Source: JABMMZ01 sp040386935 (GTDB lineage: Bacteria > Bacteroidota > Bacteroidia > NS11-12g > UBA955). Taken from it: a stretch of 64,000 nt of DNA. The notes under the pieces are model-generated. The model saw nothing but the letters and a program-made list of their open reading frames with translations, ran no database searches and was not told where the DNA came from. Each line of letters starts with the position of its first letter. The stretch's first letter is position 1. This document shows, piece after piece, positions 1 through 7,963 of the stretch. The stretch is from NCBI GenBank assembly GCA_040386935.1, contig JAZKEQ010000029.1:1-64000 (forward strand), read 5' to 3'. A program made the position numbers and the translations under genes.

Positions 1-1829
1 GCAATCTGAGTATTGGCACTGGCTATCTTCTGTTCAATCTGTTGTCTGTATGCATCTGCATTTTTTGATTTAGCAAAAAACTCAATGTTGTTTTTCAGTG
101 TTTCAACATCATCTTTCAGTATGCGCAACTTGTCGTTCAGGTGTCTTTCCTCATATTTCAGTTTGTCGTCACCATTAGGTGCTGAAGCCAGCAACTCGTA
201 GTGTTCTTTCATTCTGAACTGTTTGTTTTCTTCTGCTGCTTGTTTATGTTTTTTATAAATAGCGTCAATTACCTTGTTGTAATTGGTTTGCAAATCATTT
301 TTAACTTTAAAAGGAACGAAGCCAATGCCCATCCATTCTTGCTGCAGTTTACGCAATTCCTGGAATACGTGGTTGCTGTCCTCATGGTCAACTAAAGCTT
401 TTACTTTTTCAATAACCGCTTCTTTTGCCACCTGATTCTCTTTTTCACCGGCATTTTTCTCTTTATAAAAATGGTCCTTCTTGTTAAAGAAAGTATCGCA
501 AGCCTGTCTGAATCTTCCCCAAATAACATCATTCATTTTCTCGGGTACAGGGCCGATATTTCGCCATTGCTCCTGGAAGGCAATGATTTTTTTAGAAGCC
601 ACATCAAATTGCGGATTGTCTATCAGTTTTTCAACCTCTTCGCATAAGCGGGTTTTGGCTTTCAGATTCTCTTCACGACCGCTGTTTAGCTTGTCAAAAA
701 AGGCTTTTTTATGGTGATTGAAAATATTTTGAGCCTCTCTGAAACGTTTCCATATCTGGTCGTTAACGCTTTCAGGTACAGGGCCAATGCCTTTCCACTC
801 ATTAAAAATGGCGGCTATTTCGTCTGTTTTTTCTTTCCAAACCTTGGCATTCTCAATTGGTACTTGATTGATGAGTTCGATTTTCTCACACAATACCTTT
901 TTCAATTCAAGGTTTTCTGTGCGTTTTGCTTTTATTTCATCCAATACAGCTTTCTTCTCATTCAGCACCTTGTCAGATGCTTCTTTAAAGCGTTTCCAAA
1001 TGTCTTCAGCCACATCTTTGCCATTCACAGGACCGGTATTTTTAAAGTCCTCGTGGTATTTATTCAGCAAAATGTAGGTTTTCTTGATTGATTTCTCTTC
1101 TTGCAGCAAACTCACTTTTTTAATCAAGTCAATTTTTGCTTCAAGATTTTTTTCGCGGTCAAGTTCCTTTAATTCCCTGTTAATGGTATGGTTATCGTAG
1201 AATTTCTCCAAAAGAAAGCGGTAGTTGTCCCACAACTCCTGCATGTGCTCTCTTGGAACTGTTCTGATCTGACGCCATTGTTTCTGTAATTCCCTTACAT
1301 CTTCAAATGCTTTTTCAGTTTCATCATTAGAGGTCAGCTCTCTTAATTTATCCAGTATGGCCTTTTTAGCATTCAGATTCTTCTTTTTTTCCTCTTCTGC
1401 CAGTTTCTTTTCGTCAGCTCTTTTCTCTAAAAATTTGGTATAGGCCTTGTAAAAACTCTCTTTCTGTTCATCGTAAGGTGGTTTAAAATCTCTTACTTCG
1501 TGCCCTGCATCAGCCCATTCCTTGATTAATATAATTCGCTCGGCTTTGATGGCATCATCAAATAATACCCTTATTTTCTTAAAAGTTTCGTGTGCATCCT
1601 TAAGATTAGTATTGCCAACCAGTTCCTCTGCTTTTTTAACGAAATCAGCCTTGGTGAAATTGGAATAATCGGTAGAGTCTCTTTTGTCATCCTCCTCGGT
1701 CACGTCAGCCAATTCATCATGCTCCTCGTTATCACCTTTCTTTTCAAGGTTGGAAATGGCGGTATTCAATTCATGGTCTTTAGAATCTTTTGCTAATGCA
1801 TCTTCTAAATTTTGGTCTAATTCACTCAT
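1..1829 (-). CDS. DUF349 repeat protein, 3' end cut off by the window edge
   Basis: The minus-strand reading frame is open from an ATG at 1829 to the window edge (609 codons seen, no stop), so the C-terminus is missing. The protein is highly charged and mostly helical. It repeats a module ending in W-K/R-x-I/T-G-P-V: examples are QWRQIRTVP, FKNTGPVNG, WKGIGPVPE, QWRNIGPVPE and a last one, EWMGIGFVPF. At least five clear copies plus a degenerate first copy (EWADAGHEV) can be read. This is the DUF349 pattern of long Bacteroidota proteins. The first 75 residues or so are acidic and look disordered. No signal peptide is visible, so it is probably cytoplasmic. The biochemical function is not known to me. 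The family assignment is firm; the role is open. Confidence 0.85.
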   Translation of the reverse strand, partial: MSELDQNLEDALAKDSKDHELNTAISNLEKKGDNEEHDELADVTEEDDKRDSTDYSNFTKADFVKKAEELVGNTNLKDAHETFKKIRVLFDDAIKAERIILIKEWADAGHEVRDFKPPYDEQKESFYKAYTKFLEKRADEKKLAEEEKKKNLNAKKAILDKLRELTSNDETEKAFEDVRELQKQWRQIRTVPREHMQELWDNYRFLLEKFYDNHTINRELKELDREKNLEAKIDLIKKVSLLQEEKSIKKTYILLNKYHEDFKNTGPVNGKDVAEDIWKRFKEASDKVLNEKKAVLDEIKAKRTENLELKKVLCEKIELINQVPIENAKVWKEKTDEIAAIFNEWKGIGPVPESVNDQIWKRFREAQNIFNHHKKAFFDKLNSGREENLKAKTRLCEEVEKLIDNPQFDVASKKIIAFQEQWRNIGPVPEKMNDVIWGRFRQACDTFFNKKDHFYKEKNAGEKENQVAKEAVIEKVKALVDHEDSNHVFQELRKLQQEWMGIGFVPFKVKNDLQTNYNKVIDAIYKKHKQAAEENKQFRMKEHYELLASAPNGDDKLKYEERHLNDKLRILKDDVETLKNNIEFFAKSKNADAYRQQIEQKIASANTQI

Positions 1830-1870
1830 TCTGACGGATGGTTTTTATGTCTTGTTATATTAAAGGATTG

Positions 1871-1902
1871 CAAATTTAATCGATTTATTGATATTTAATC
1901 AA
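1871..1902 (-). promoter_or_regulatory. Candidate Bacteroidota promoter for the DUF349 gene
   Basis: On the minus strand a TTG (1902-1900) is followed after 21 bases by TAAATTTG (1878-1871), a perfect TAnnTTTG -7 box. Transcription would start near 1864, giving a leader of about 35 nt before the ATG at 1829. A second TACATTTG lies further upstream at 1968-1961. Assigned by consensus only. Confidence 0.55.
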
Positions 1903-2027
1903 CTTGACCCGTTAATTGGAAATTATTTATATTTTAGAGGGTATTAGGGTGCATTTTGGGCAAATGTATCATTTCGGCTCATCTTTTTACTTAAAATGTA
2001 AAATTATTACCAAAAAATGAGAATTCC

Positions 2028-2570
2028 CTATTTGCTGTATGCTTTAAGTAAATTTAATCTGATAGCAACACTATCCGCCCATTTTTTTTGCATGGGGATA
2101 TTCAACGAGTGCTTAGATTCAACATCGTAACGCGCCTGATCGTTTCTCAATTGATGAGCAACAGTGTTATATAAATTGGTTAATTTAGCTTTGTGCTCTT
2201 CGGGTTTCATTTTTAGTAAGCTCAATACTTTTATTTGCTTTCTCAATTCACGCGCATAAATTTCAGTGATGTCAAAATGCAATTGTTCATGTTGTATAAC
2301 AGATGTTGGTGAACTCGGTCTTATCCATGATTTATAAGGATCAAAATAGGCAACGGCATCTGCAGTAACGTGTTGTTTTTTTGTAATGGTAATGCTCAGT
2401 TGCGTATTAGTATTAGCGTAAAATTTTGAGTTTACCACAGGCTTCCCTTTGTAATAGGTGAGCTGTAGTTTAACATTTTCTTTCCACTGTATTTTGGCTA
2501 TTTTAGTTGCACTTGCTAGAAGTATCAGAAAGCAAAGTAATATGAATATGTGATGGCTGTATAGTTTCAA
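2028..2570 (-). CDS. DUF922-like secreted putative zinc metalloprotease
   Basis: A 180-residue protein starting at a TTG (2570), chosen because the hydrophobic signal segment (residues about 8-22, HIFILLCFLILLASA) begins directly after it and no in-frame ATG lies in that segment. The centre carries HEQLHFDITEIYARELRK (about residues 114-131). Its HExxH-like HEQLH is followed by D, as in DUF922 proteins predicted to be zinc-dependent proteases. Further on, YDVESKHSLN supplies another conserved Asp/His patch. Expected to be exported to the periplasm or to stay anchored by the N-terminal helix. The gene stands alone between the DUF349 gene and clpB. Protease activity is inferred from the motif, not shown. 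Confidence 0.7.
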   Translation of the reverse strand: MKLYSHHIFILLCFLILLASATKIAKIQWKENVKLQLTYYKGKPVVNSKFYANTNTQLSITITKKQHVTADAVAYFDPYKSWIRPSSPTSVIQHEQLHFDITEIYARELRKQIKVLSLLKMKPEEHKAKLTNLYNTVAHQLRNDQARYDVESKHSLNIPMQKKWADSVAIRLNLLKAYSK

Positions 2571-2584
2571 TTTAAATCCAAATA

Positions 2585-2592
2585 CAAAGATA
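2585..2592 (-). promoter_or_regulatory. -7 box TATCTTTG upstream of the DUF922-like gene
   Basis: The minus strand reads TATCTTTG at 2592-2585, a perfect TAnnTTTG. The TTG start at 2570 is only 14 bases downstream of the box, so the leader would be about 8 nt. No convincing TTG -33 element is present at the usual distance. Confidence 0.45.
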
Positions 2593-2684
2593 AATCATAT
2601 CGGACATTTTAACCAGAAAAAAAGATTGAACAGGGATAAAATATAGCAGAATGACGCCTTTTTCTGTCTTTATAGCAGGTTTTT

Positions 2685-2692
2685 TATATTTG
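2685..2692 (+). promoter_or_regulatory. -7 box TATATTTG upstream of clpB
   Basis: TATATTTG at 2685-2692 matches TAnnTTTG. Initiation near 2699 would give a leader of about 25 nt to the ATG at 2724. This makes the upstream in-frame TTG at 2694 an unlikely start. No CIRCE-like heat-shock operator was seen next to it. Confidence 0.5.
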
Positions 2693-2723
2693 GTTGCTGA
2701 TTTGTTGGATATTCAACAAAATC

Positions 2724-5330
2724 ATGAACATAAATAAATTCACAATAAAAGCTCAAGAGAGTGTTCAAAGCGCCCAGCAACTGGCATTTGAAAACAGTCA
2801 CGCAGCGATAGATAATACACATTTACTGAAAAGTATTCTGGAGAATGATGAGGAAGTTATTGCCTTTATTTTCAGTAAAACAGGCGCTAATATGGGGCGA
2901 ACCAAACAAGCGCTCGATGCTATGCTTAACAGTTTGCCCAAAGTGACCGGTGATAACAGTAATTTGTTTTTATCGCCCGCTGCCAACACCACATTAATGA
3001 CCGCAGAAAAACTGATGAAGGAGTTTAAGGATGAATATGTATCAACCGAACATATTGTATTAGCTCTAATCAGTAATAATGATGCTGTCGGACATATGCT
3101 GAAAGATGCCGGAATTAAACTGGCAGAAGCCAAGAAAGCAGTACAGGAATTAAGAGGCAGTTCACGTATTCAATCGAGCAGCGGTGGGGAACAATACAAT
3201 GCATTAAAAAAATATGCATTGAATCTGAATGAACTGGCTGACTCAGGCAAACTTGATCCTGTAATCGGTCGAGATGAAGAGATAAGACGTGTACTCCAAA
3301 TTCTCAGCAGACGCACAAAAAATAATCCTGTATTAATAGGGGAACCCGGTGTCGGTAAAACGGCTATAGCAGAAGGATTAGCAAGAAGAGTTGTACAAGG
3401 TGATGTGCCTGAAAATTTAAAAAGCAAAACCATTTTCAGTCTTGATATGGGTGCATTGATAGCAGGTGCAAAATACAAAGGAGAATTTGAAGAACGACTT
3501 AAAGCAGTTGTCAATGAAGTAATTAAAAGCAATGGTGAAATTGTGTTGTTTATTGATGAAATTCACACACTTGTAGGAGCCGGTAAAAGCGAAGGCGCTA
3601 TGGATGCTGCCAATATTCTGAAACCTGCCTTGGCCCGTGGCGAATTGAAAGCCATTGGTGCAACAACACTTGCCGAATATCAGAAATACATTGAAAATGA
3701 TAAAGCACTTGAGCGCAGATTCCAAAAAGTAATGGTTGAAGAACCCAATGAACAAGATGCTATTTCCATATTGCGTGGATTGAAAGAGCGCTATGAAACA
3801 CACCACAAGGTGCGTATCAAAGACGAGGCAATTATTAATGCTGTGGAGCTGTCGAGTCGCTACATCAGTGATCGTTTTTTACCGGATAAGGCCATCGACT
3901 TATTGGATGAAGCCGCCTCAAAATTGCGTATTGAAATTGACTCATTGCCGGAAGAATTGGATGAGTTGAATCGCAAAATCATGCAACTTGAAATTGAGCG
4001 CGAAGCCATCAAAAAAGAAACAGATAAAGATGCTTCAAAAGATAAATTAGAAAAACTCAATAGCGAAATAGCCAACTTAAGCGAAGACCGCAATGCCATT
4101 AATGCAAGATGGAGAAGTGAGAAAGATGTGGTAGAACAAATTCAAACCAAGAAAGGTGAGATCGAGCAGTTTAAAACCGAAGCCGATCAAGCCGAACGCA
4201 ATGGCGACTTTGGAAAGGTAGCTGAATTGCGATACGGAAAAATTAAAGAGACAGAATCTGAAGTTGCAGCATTGCAATTAAAGCTTGTAGAAATACAAGG
4301 TAATAAACCCATGGTGAAAGAAGAAGTAGATGCAGAGGATATTGCTGAAGTAGTTAGTAAATGGACCGGTATACCTGTTAACCGCATGTTGCAAAGTGAG
4401 CGCGAAAAACTCATTCACCTTGAAGATGAATTGCATAAACGCGTGGTCGGTCAGGATGAGGCCATTGCGGCCATTTCAGATGCAGTAAGACGCAGCCGAG
4501 CAGGATTGCAAGATCCCAAACGGCCGATAGGGTCCTTCATATTTTTGGGTACCACAGGGGTCGGTAAAACAGAATTGGCCAAAGCATTGGCTTCCTTTTT
4601 ATTCAATGATGATAATGCCATGGTGCGTATTGACATGAGTGAGTATCAGGAGAAACACACTGTCAGTCGTTTGATTGGGGCACCTCCCGGATATGTGGGT
4701 TATGACGAAGGCGGTCAGTTGACCGAAGCAGTTCGCAGACGCCCATATTCAGTTATTTTATTAGATGAAATAGAAAAAGCACATCCAGATGTTTTCAATA
4801 TTTTGCTACAAGTGTTGGATGATGGCAGATTAACAGATAATAAAGGTCGCACTGCTAATTTTAAAAATACAATTGTTATCATGACCAGCAATATTGGCTC
4901 TCATGTCATTCAAGAAAATTTTGAAGGGATGGATGATTACAACAAAGCTGAAGTCATTTCAAAAACTAAGAATGAGGTTTACCAAATTCTTAAAAATACC
5001 ATACGACCTGAGTTTTTAAATCGAATTGATGAGGTCATCATGTTTGAACCATTAAGTCGCGAAAATATTCATGCCATTGTGCGCATTCAAATGGATGCCA
5101 TGGTGAAGCAATTGCAGGAAGTGGGCTATACTTTGCAAATGACAGATGATGCCATCGACTGGTTGGCGCAGTTGGGCTATGATCCTCAGTTTGGCGCACG
5201 TCCTTTGAAACGCGTATTGCAGAAAAAAGTACTCAATGAATTGTCTAAAAAAATATTGACTGGAGAAGTAAAAAAAGAAAGTCCCATTATTATAGATGCC
5301 ATTGAAAGGCAAATATTTTTCAGAAATTAA
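2724..5330 (+). CDS. clpB: ATP-dependent disaggregase ClpB
   Basis: An 868-residue HSP100 chaperone that works with DnaK to pull apart aggregated proteins in the cytoplasm. The ATG at 2724 (MNINKFTIKAQE) matches the normal ClpB start. Domains in order: Clp N-domain (about 1-145); first AAA+ module with Walker A GEPGVGKT at 206-213 and a DEIH Walker B; the coiled-coil middle domain (about 400-530), rich in E/K/Q, which separates ClpB from ClpA/ClpC; second AAA+ module with Walker A GTTGVGKT at 609-616 and sensor/arginine motifs in RPEFLNRIDE; and a ClpB D2-small C-terminus (GARPLKRVLQ). The length is standard. No ClpP-binding IGL loop is expected and none was noted. Transcribed alone from the -7 box at 2685 and closed by the hairpin at 5352. 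Confidence 0.97.
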   Translation: MNINKFTIKAQESVQSAQQLAFENSHAAIDNTHLLKSILENDEEVIAFIFSKTGANMGRTKQALDAMLNSLPKVTGDNSNLFLSPAANTTLMTAEKLMKEFKDEYVSTEHIVLALISNNDAVGHMLKDAGIKLAEAKKAVQELRGSSRIQSSSGGEQYNALKKYALNLNELADSGKLDPVIGRDEEIRRVLQILSRRTKNNPVLIGEPGVGKTAIAEGLARRVVQGDVPENLKSKTIFSLDMGALIAGAKYKGEFEERLKAVVNEVIKSNGEIVLFIDEIHTLVGAGKSEGAMDAANILKPALARGELKAIGATTLAEYQKYIENDKALERRFQKVMVEEPNEQDAISILRGLKERYETHHKVRIKDEAIINAVELSSRYISDRFLPDKAIDLLDEAASKLRIEIDSLPEELDELNRKIMQLEIEREAIKKETDKDASKDKLEKLNSEIANLSEDRNAINARWRSEKDVVEQIQTKKGEIEQFKTEADQAERNGDFGKVAELRYGKIKETESEVAALQLKLVEIQGNKPMVKEEVDAEDIAEVVSKWTGIPVNRMLQSEREKLIHLEDELHKRVVGQDEAIAAISDAVRRSRAGLQDPKRPIGSFIFLGTTGVGKTELAKALASFLFNDDNAMVRIDMSEYQEKHTVSRLIGAPPGYVGYDEGGQLTEAVRRRPYSVILLDEIEKAHPDVFNILLQVLDDGRLTDNKGRTANFKNTIVIMTSNIGSHVIQENFEGMDDYNKAEVISKTKNEVYQILKNTIRPEFLNRIDEVIMFEPLSRENIHAIVRIQMDAMVKQLQEVGYTLQMTDDAIDWLAQLGYDPQFGARPLKRVLQKKVLNELSKKILTGEVKKESPIIIDAIERQIFFRN

Positions 5331-5351
5331 TTTTTTTGTTTGTTAAGGTTA

Positions 5352-5392
5352 AGCAGCCCTGAGTTAAAACGAAGGGCTGCTTTTGTTTTTTA
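5352..5392 (+). terminator. Rho-independent terminator after clpB
   Basis: A perfect 9-bp stem (AGCAGCCCT at 5352-5360 with AGGGCTGCT at 5373-5381) with a 12-nt loop runs straight into a T-rich tract (5381-5392). It lies 22 bases after the clpB stop and separates it from the next gene. Confidence 0.9.
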
Positions 5393-5435
5393 TTGGTACA
5401 ACTTTTTTTAAATTGAATTGTTATTCATTTACACG

Positions 5436-6530
5436 ATGCAAAATTTTCTTTTTACAGATTTCAGGGAAGAGGGTGAAAAAGACAAGTTCAAGGAACTGTT
5501 GGATATATTTACCCAATTGCTTCAATACACCAATGGCGATGCAGGCGAAGCACTCGATTGGATGCATCAGTTGGATAATCAGCACGACATTACGGATAAT
5601 CAATATGGCATGGGCGATTTCATTCGCGATTTACAGGAAAAAGGTTATTTGAAAGAGAATGAAGTGGAGGGAGATTTTAGCGTGACCAATAAAATGGGTC
5701 AGGTAATTCGAAAACAAAGTCTCGATGAAATTTTTGGTCAACTGAAAAAAGCCGGTAAAGGCGAACACAAAACAAATAAAACAGGGAATGGCGATGAATT
5801 GAGTAGCGACAGTCGCCCTTTCGACTACGGTGATACTTTCGAGAATATAAATTTTACAGCTTCAATCCGCAATGCACAAATCAATCACGGTATCGATGAT
5901 TTTAATTTGACTGAAAATGATTTGGAGGTAAGCGAACGCGAAAGTAAAACAACCAATAGCACAGTGCTGATGATTGATATCAGTCACAGCATGATACTGT
6001 ATGGCGAAGACCGCATTACACCGGCTAAGAAAGTGGCCATGGCTTTGGCTGAACTAATTAAAACACGCTATCCGAAAGATACCCTTGATATCCTTGTTTT
6101 TGGCAACGATGCCTGGCCTGTTGAAGTAAAGGATTTGCCTTTTTTGCAGGTTGGTCCTTATCACACGAATACCTATGCAGGCTTGCAACTGGCAATGGAT
6201 ATGCTGCGCAGACGCAAAACAGCAAACAAGCAAATATTTATGATAACGGATGGTAAGCCCACTTGTTTAAAAGAAGGTACGCGCTATTACAAAAATAGTT
6301 GGGGACTGGATAAAAAAATATTGAATAAAACGCTGACCATGGCGGCTCAGTGCAGACGATTGAAAATACCCATTACAACTTTTATGATAGCCAAAGACCC
6401 TTGGTTGGTAAGGTTTGTTGAAGAGTTTACACGCACCAATAATGGCAGGGCTTTTTACAGCAATCTGAATGGCCTGGGGGAGTATATTTTTGAAGATTAT
6501 ATTCGCAACAGGAAGAAGACAGTGCGTTGA
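5436..6530 (+). CDS. von Willebrand factor A domain protein
   Basis: A 364-residue protein from the ATG at 5436 (MQNFLFTDFREE); an upstream in-frame TTG at 5418 is less likely. The N-terminal half is polar and helical. The C-terminal half is a vWA domain with a complete metal-ion-dependent adhesion site: DISHS (the DxSxS motif), the Thr in HTNTYAG, and the Asp in TDGKP. No signal peptide or membrane helix is seen, so it is likely cytoplasmic. vWA proteins of this kind usually act with a MoxR or Mg-chelatase-like AAA+ ATPase, but none is next to it: the upstream neighbour is ClpB, with a strong terminator between. Partner and role are unknown. Confidence 0.8.
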   Translation: MQNFLFTDFREEGEKDKFKELLDIFTQLLQYTNGDAGEALDWMHQLDNQHDITDNQYGMGDFIRDLQEKGYLKENEVEGDFSVTNKMGQVIRKQSLDEIFGQLKKAGKGEHKTNKTGNGDELSSDSRPFDYGDTFENINFTASIRNAQINHGIDDFNLTENDLEVSERESKTTNSTVLMIDISHSMILYGEDRITPAKKVAMALAELIKTRYPKDTLDILVFGNDAWPVEVKDLPFLQVGPYHTNTYAGLQLAMDMLRRRKTANKQIFMITDGKPTCLKEGTRYYKNSWGLDKKILNKTLTMAAQCRRLKIPITTFMIAKDPWLVRFVEEFTRTNNGRAFYSNLNGLGEYIFEDYIRNRKKTVR

Positions 6531-6610
6531 GGTTAAAAATTAGAAGTTCTCAAAATTTTTAATGCATCATTTTATTGATAGTATTAAAATCGTCTTATTG
6601 ATTATTTCTT

Positions 6611-6618
6611 TACATTTG
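6611..6618 (+). promoter_or_regulatory. -7 box TACATTTG almost touching the next start codon
   Basis: TACATTTG at 6611-6618 is a perfect TAnnTTTG box. The ATG at 6626 is only 7 bases downstream, so the transcript would be leaderless or nearly so if this is the promoter. Confidence 0.45.
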
Positions 6619-6625
6619 TTAAACT

Positions 6626-7243
6626 ATGGCGATAAATTTTAAACATTTAGTATTCGGTTTGGGTCTAGTTACTGTGTTGTCAGCAAGTCAGGTAAAGACT
6701 TTCAAAACCAATCAAATCAGTGATGGTAGTATTGATGAAGTGTTGGAGTGCATCATGAACAATTCTGCAATGGATAAATCCTTTGGCCTCAAAGCCTATG
6801 CTGATAATCGTATTTATTTTTGTTATACGGATAGTTTTTTTCTGACAAGTTTTATCAATGATACCATTGACAGATTGTCCCCATTTGGATTTGGGTCTGA
6901 TTCAGCAGGAAGGGTAGCAACAGTGAAATTTCCTTCAAAGCCCAAAGTGCTCACAATTGAAGATATTGATCATATGATGGACCAACTCAAGTCAGCAGAT
7001 AACCACTTATGGGATGTTTCAAAACTTGGTTTCAGTAAGAAAAATAAAAAGAAATGGTATTCTATTTCAAAACCGGTATTTACAGTTGATGGTAAAAGAG
7101 CAATTGTAAAAGTTGTCGAACATTGTCCTGATGGTTGTGGCAATGGCTCCACTTATTTGTTGACTAAACGCAGTAGTATTTGGAAATCAGAAACGATTGC
7201 TCAATGGGAGTTTTTACCTGATTTAAGTAAGTTCAAGGACTAG
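6626..7243 (+). CDS. Secreted protein of unknown function
   Basis: A 205-residue protein that I do not recognise. It begins with a probable signal peptide (MAINFKHLVFGLGLVTVLSA, cleavage near residue 20-22). The mature part has a Cys in VLECIMNNS, another in YFCYTDS, and a CPDGCGNGSTYLL segment near residues 170-185, in the style of Bacteroidota proteins with a small beta-sheet domain (IVKVVEHCPDGCGNGS followed by a W-rich end). No lipobox and no T9SS tail are seen. It is a single gene; its stop is followed within 15 bases by the first long repeat of the GIY-YIG module. Export is likely; the function cannot be inferred. Confidence 0.6.
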   Translation: MAINFKHLVFGLGLVTVLSASQVKTFKTNQISDGSIDEVLECIMNNSAMDKSFGLKAYADNRIYFCYTDSFFLTSFINDTIDRLSPFGFGSDSAGRVATVKFPSKPKVLTIEDIDHMMDQLKSADNHLWDVSKLGFSKKNKKKWYSISKPVFTVDGKRAIVKVVEHCPDGCGNGSTYLLTKRSSIWKSETIAQWEFLPDLSKFKD

Positions 7244-7257
7244 TTTATTTTTTAATG

Positions 7258-7425
7258 TGTTGCGCTTAAGTGTACTTCGTCAGGCTCAGCTTGACACCCT
7301 CAGCGCAATTTAGAAGTGTCGTAAACTACGGAGCTCAAACAAATTTATACGAAGTCAGGCTGAGCCTGCCGAAGTTTGACTGATCTTGTTGGTCGAAGTC
7401 AGGCTGAGCCTGCCGAAGCCTGGCT
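7258..7425. repeat. Left 168-bp direct repeat of the GIY-YIG module
   Basis: Nearly identical to 7795-7963: only a few substitutions and one 1-base indel, all in the first 50 bases, while the remaining 120 bases look identical. It contains two copies of a 24-base core (7351-7374 and 7395-7418) around the interrupted palindrome CAGGCT-G-AGCCTG, and a related inverted unit at 7275-7294 (CTTCGTCAGGCTCAGCTTGA). The outer arms that form a perfect hairpin in the right copy are degenerate here, with only TTGCGCT and AGCGCAA pairing. It begins 15 bases after the stop of the upstream gene and ends 13 bases before the nuclease stop. Confidence 0.9.
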
Positions 7426-7438
7426 GAGCAACTCTTTG

Positions 7439-7741
7439 TTAATTATCTACTCCATTTTTCTTTTCATTGGAGAGTCTAATAAGTTCGTCAATATCTCCTT
7501 TTATCAAAGCAATTTTCTTTTTTCTACTCCATCCTTTTAATTGTTTTTCATATCTGATTGCTTCCATTGGGGAATAAAATATTTTGTAGTATACCAACTT
7601 AACCGGTCGTCTGCTGTAAGTGTACGCAGTTTCTTTAATTCCATACTCATGTTCATTGAATCTTCTATCGATGTTGTTAGTTACTCCTACGTAAAAGGAG
7701 TCATCTGCACAATAGAGGATGTATGTGTACATTAATTTCAT
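7439..7741 (-). CDS. GIY-YIG nuclease (UPF0213/YhbQ-like) inside flanking repeats
   Basis: A 100-residue single-domain protein that is essentially one GIY-YIG fold. The motif residues are visible: YIL at 7-9, YVG at 17-19, R26 (NNIDRRFNEH), and E65 in the helix AIRYEKQLKGW, followed by the typical GWSRKKKIALI segment. All catalytic positions are intact, so it should be an active DNA endonuclease. It has no added DNA-binding domain. The gene is opposite in direction to its left neighbour, has its own -7 box at 7758-7765, and sits between two direct repeats made of palindromic units. That arrangement is like REP-RAYT systems, where a nuclease gene lies among its own target repeats, but here the enzyme belongs to a different family. 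The module interpretation is inference. Confidence 0.85.
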   Translation of the reverse strand: MKLMYTYILYCADDSFYVGVTNNIDRRFNEHEYGIKETAYTYSRRPVKLVYYKIFYSPMEAIRYEKQLKGWSRKKKIALIKGDIDELIRLSNEKKNGVDN

Positions 7742-7757
7742 TGTTCTAGTTTTAAAA

Positions 7758-7765
7758 CAAAAATA
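7758..7765 (-). promoter_or_regulatory. -7 box TATTTTTG for the GIY-YIG gene
   Basis: The minus strand reads TATTTTTG at 7765-7758, a perfect TAnnTTTG. The ATG at 7741 lies 16 bases downstream. The box sits between the nuclease and the right repeat, so the gene would carry its own promoter. Confidence 0.45.
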
Positions 7766-7794
7766 TATTTTTTTAAGGAAAATGTATTTGGATA

Positions 7795-7963
7795 TGTTGC
7801 GCTTAAGGGTGCTTCGTCAGACTCAGCTTGACACCCTTAAGCGCAATTTAGAAGTGTCGTAAACTACGGAGCTCAAACAAATTTATACGAAGTCAGGCTG
7901 AGCCTGCCGAAGTTTGACTGATCTTGTTGGTCGAAGTCAGGCTGAGCCTGCCGAAGCCTGGCT
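7795..7963. repeat. Right 169-bp direct repeat of the GIY-YIG module
   Basis: The partner of 7258-7425. Here the left end forms a perfect 15-bp inverted repeat (TTGCGCTTAAGGGTG at 7797-7811 and CACCCTTAAGCGCAA at 7832-7846) with a 20-base loop that itself contains a CTTCGTCAGACTCAGCTTGA unit. Two 24-base cores follow at 7889-7912 and 7933-7956, identical to those of the left copy. The better-preserved hairpin suggests this copy is closer to the ancestral form. Confidence 0.9.

Noticed and set aside
2694..2723. Upstream TTG as the clpB start, adding ten residues
   Set aside because: It lies at or before the predicted transcription start, and the ATG at 2724 gives the conserved ClpB N-terminus.
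3417..3806. Minus-strand open frame within clpB, and similar antisense frames across the window
   Set aside because: They lie fully inside strongly conserved genes on the other strand, have no domain pattern, and have biased composition expected of shadow frames.
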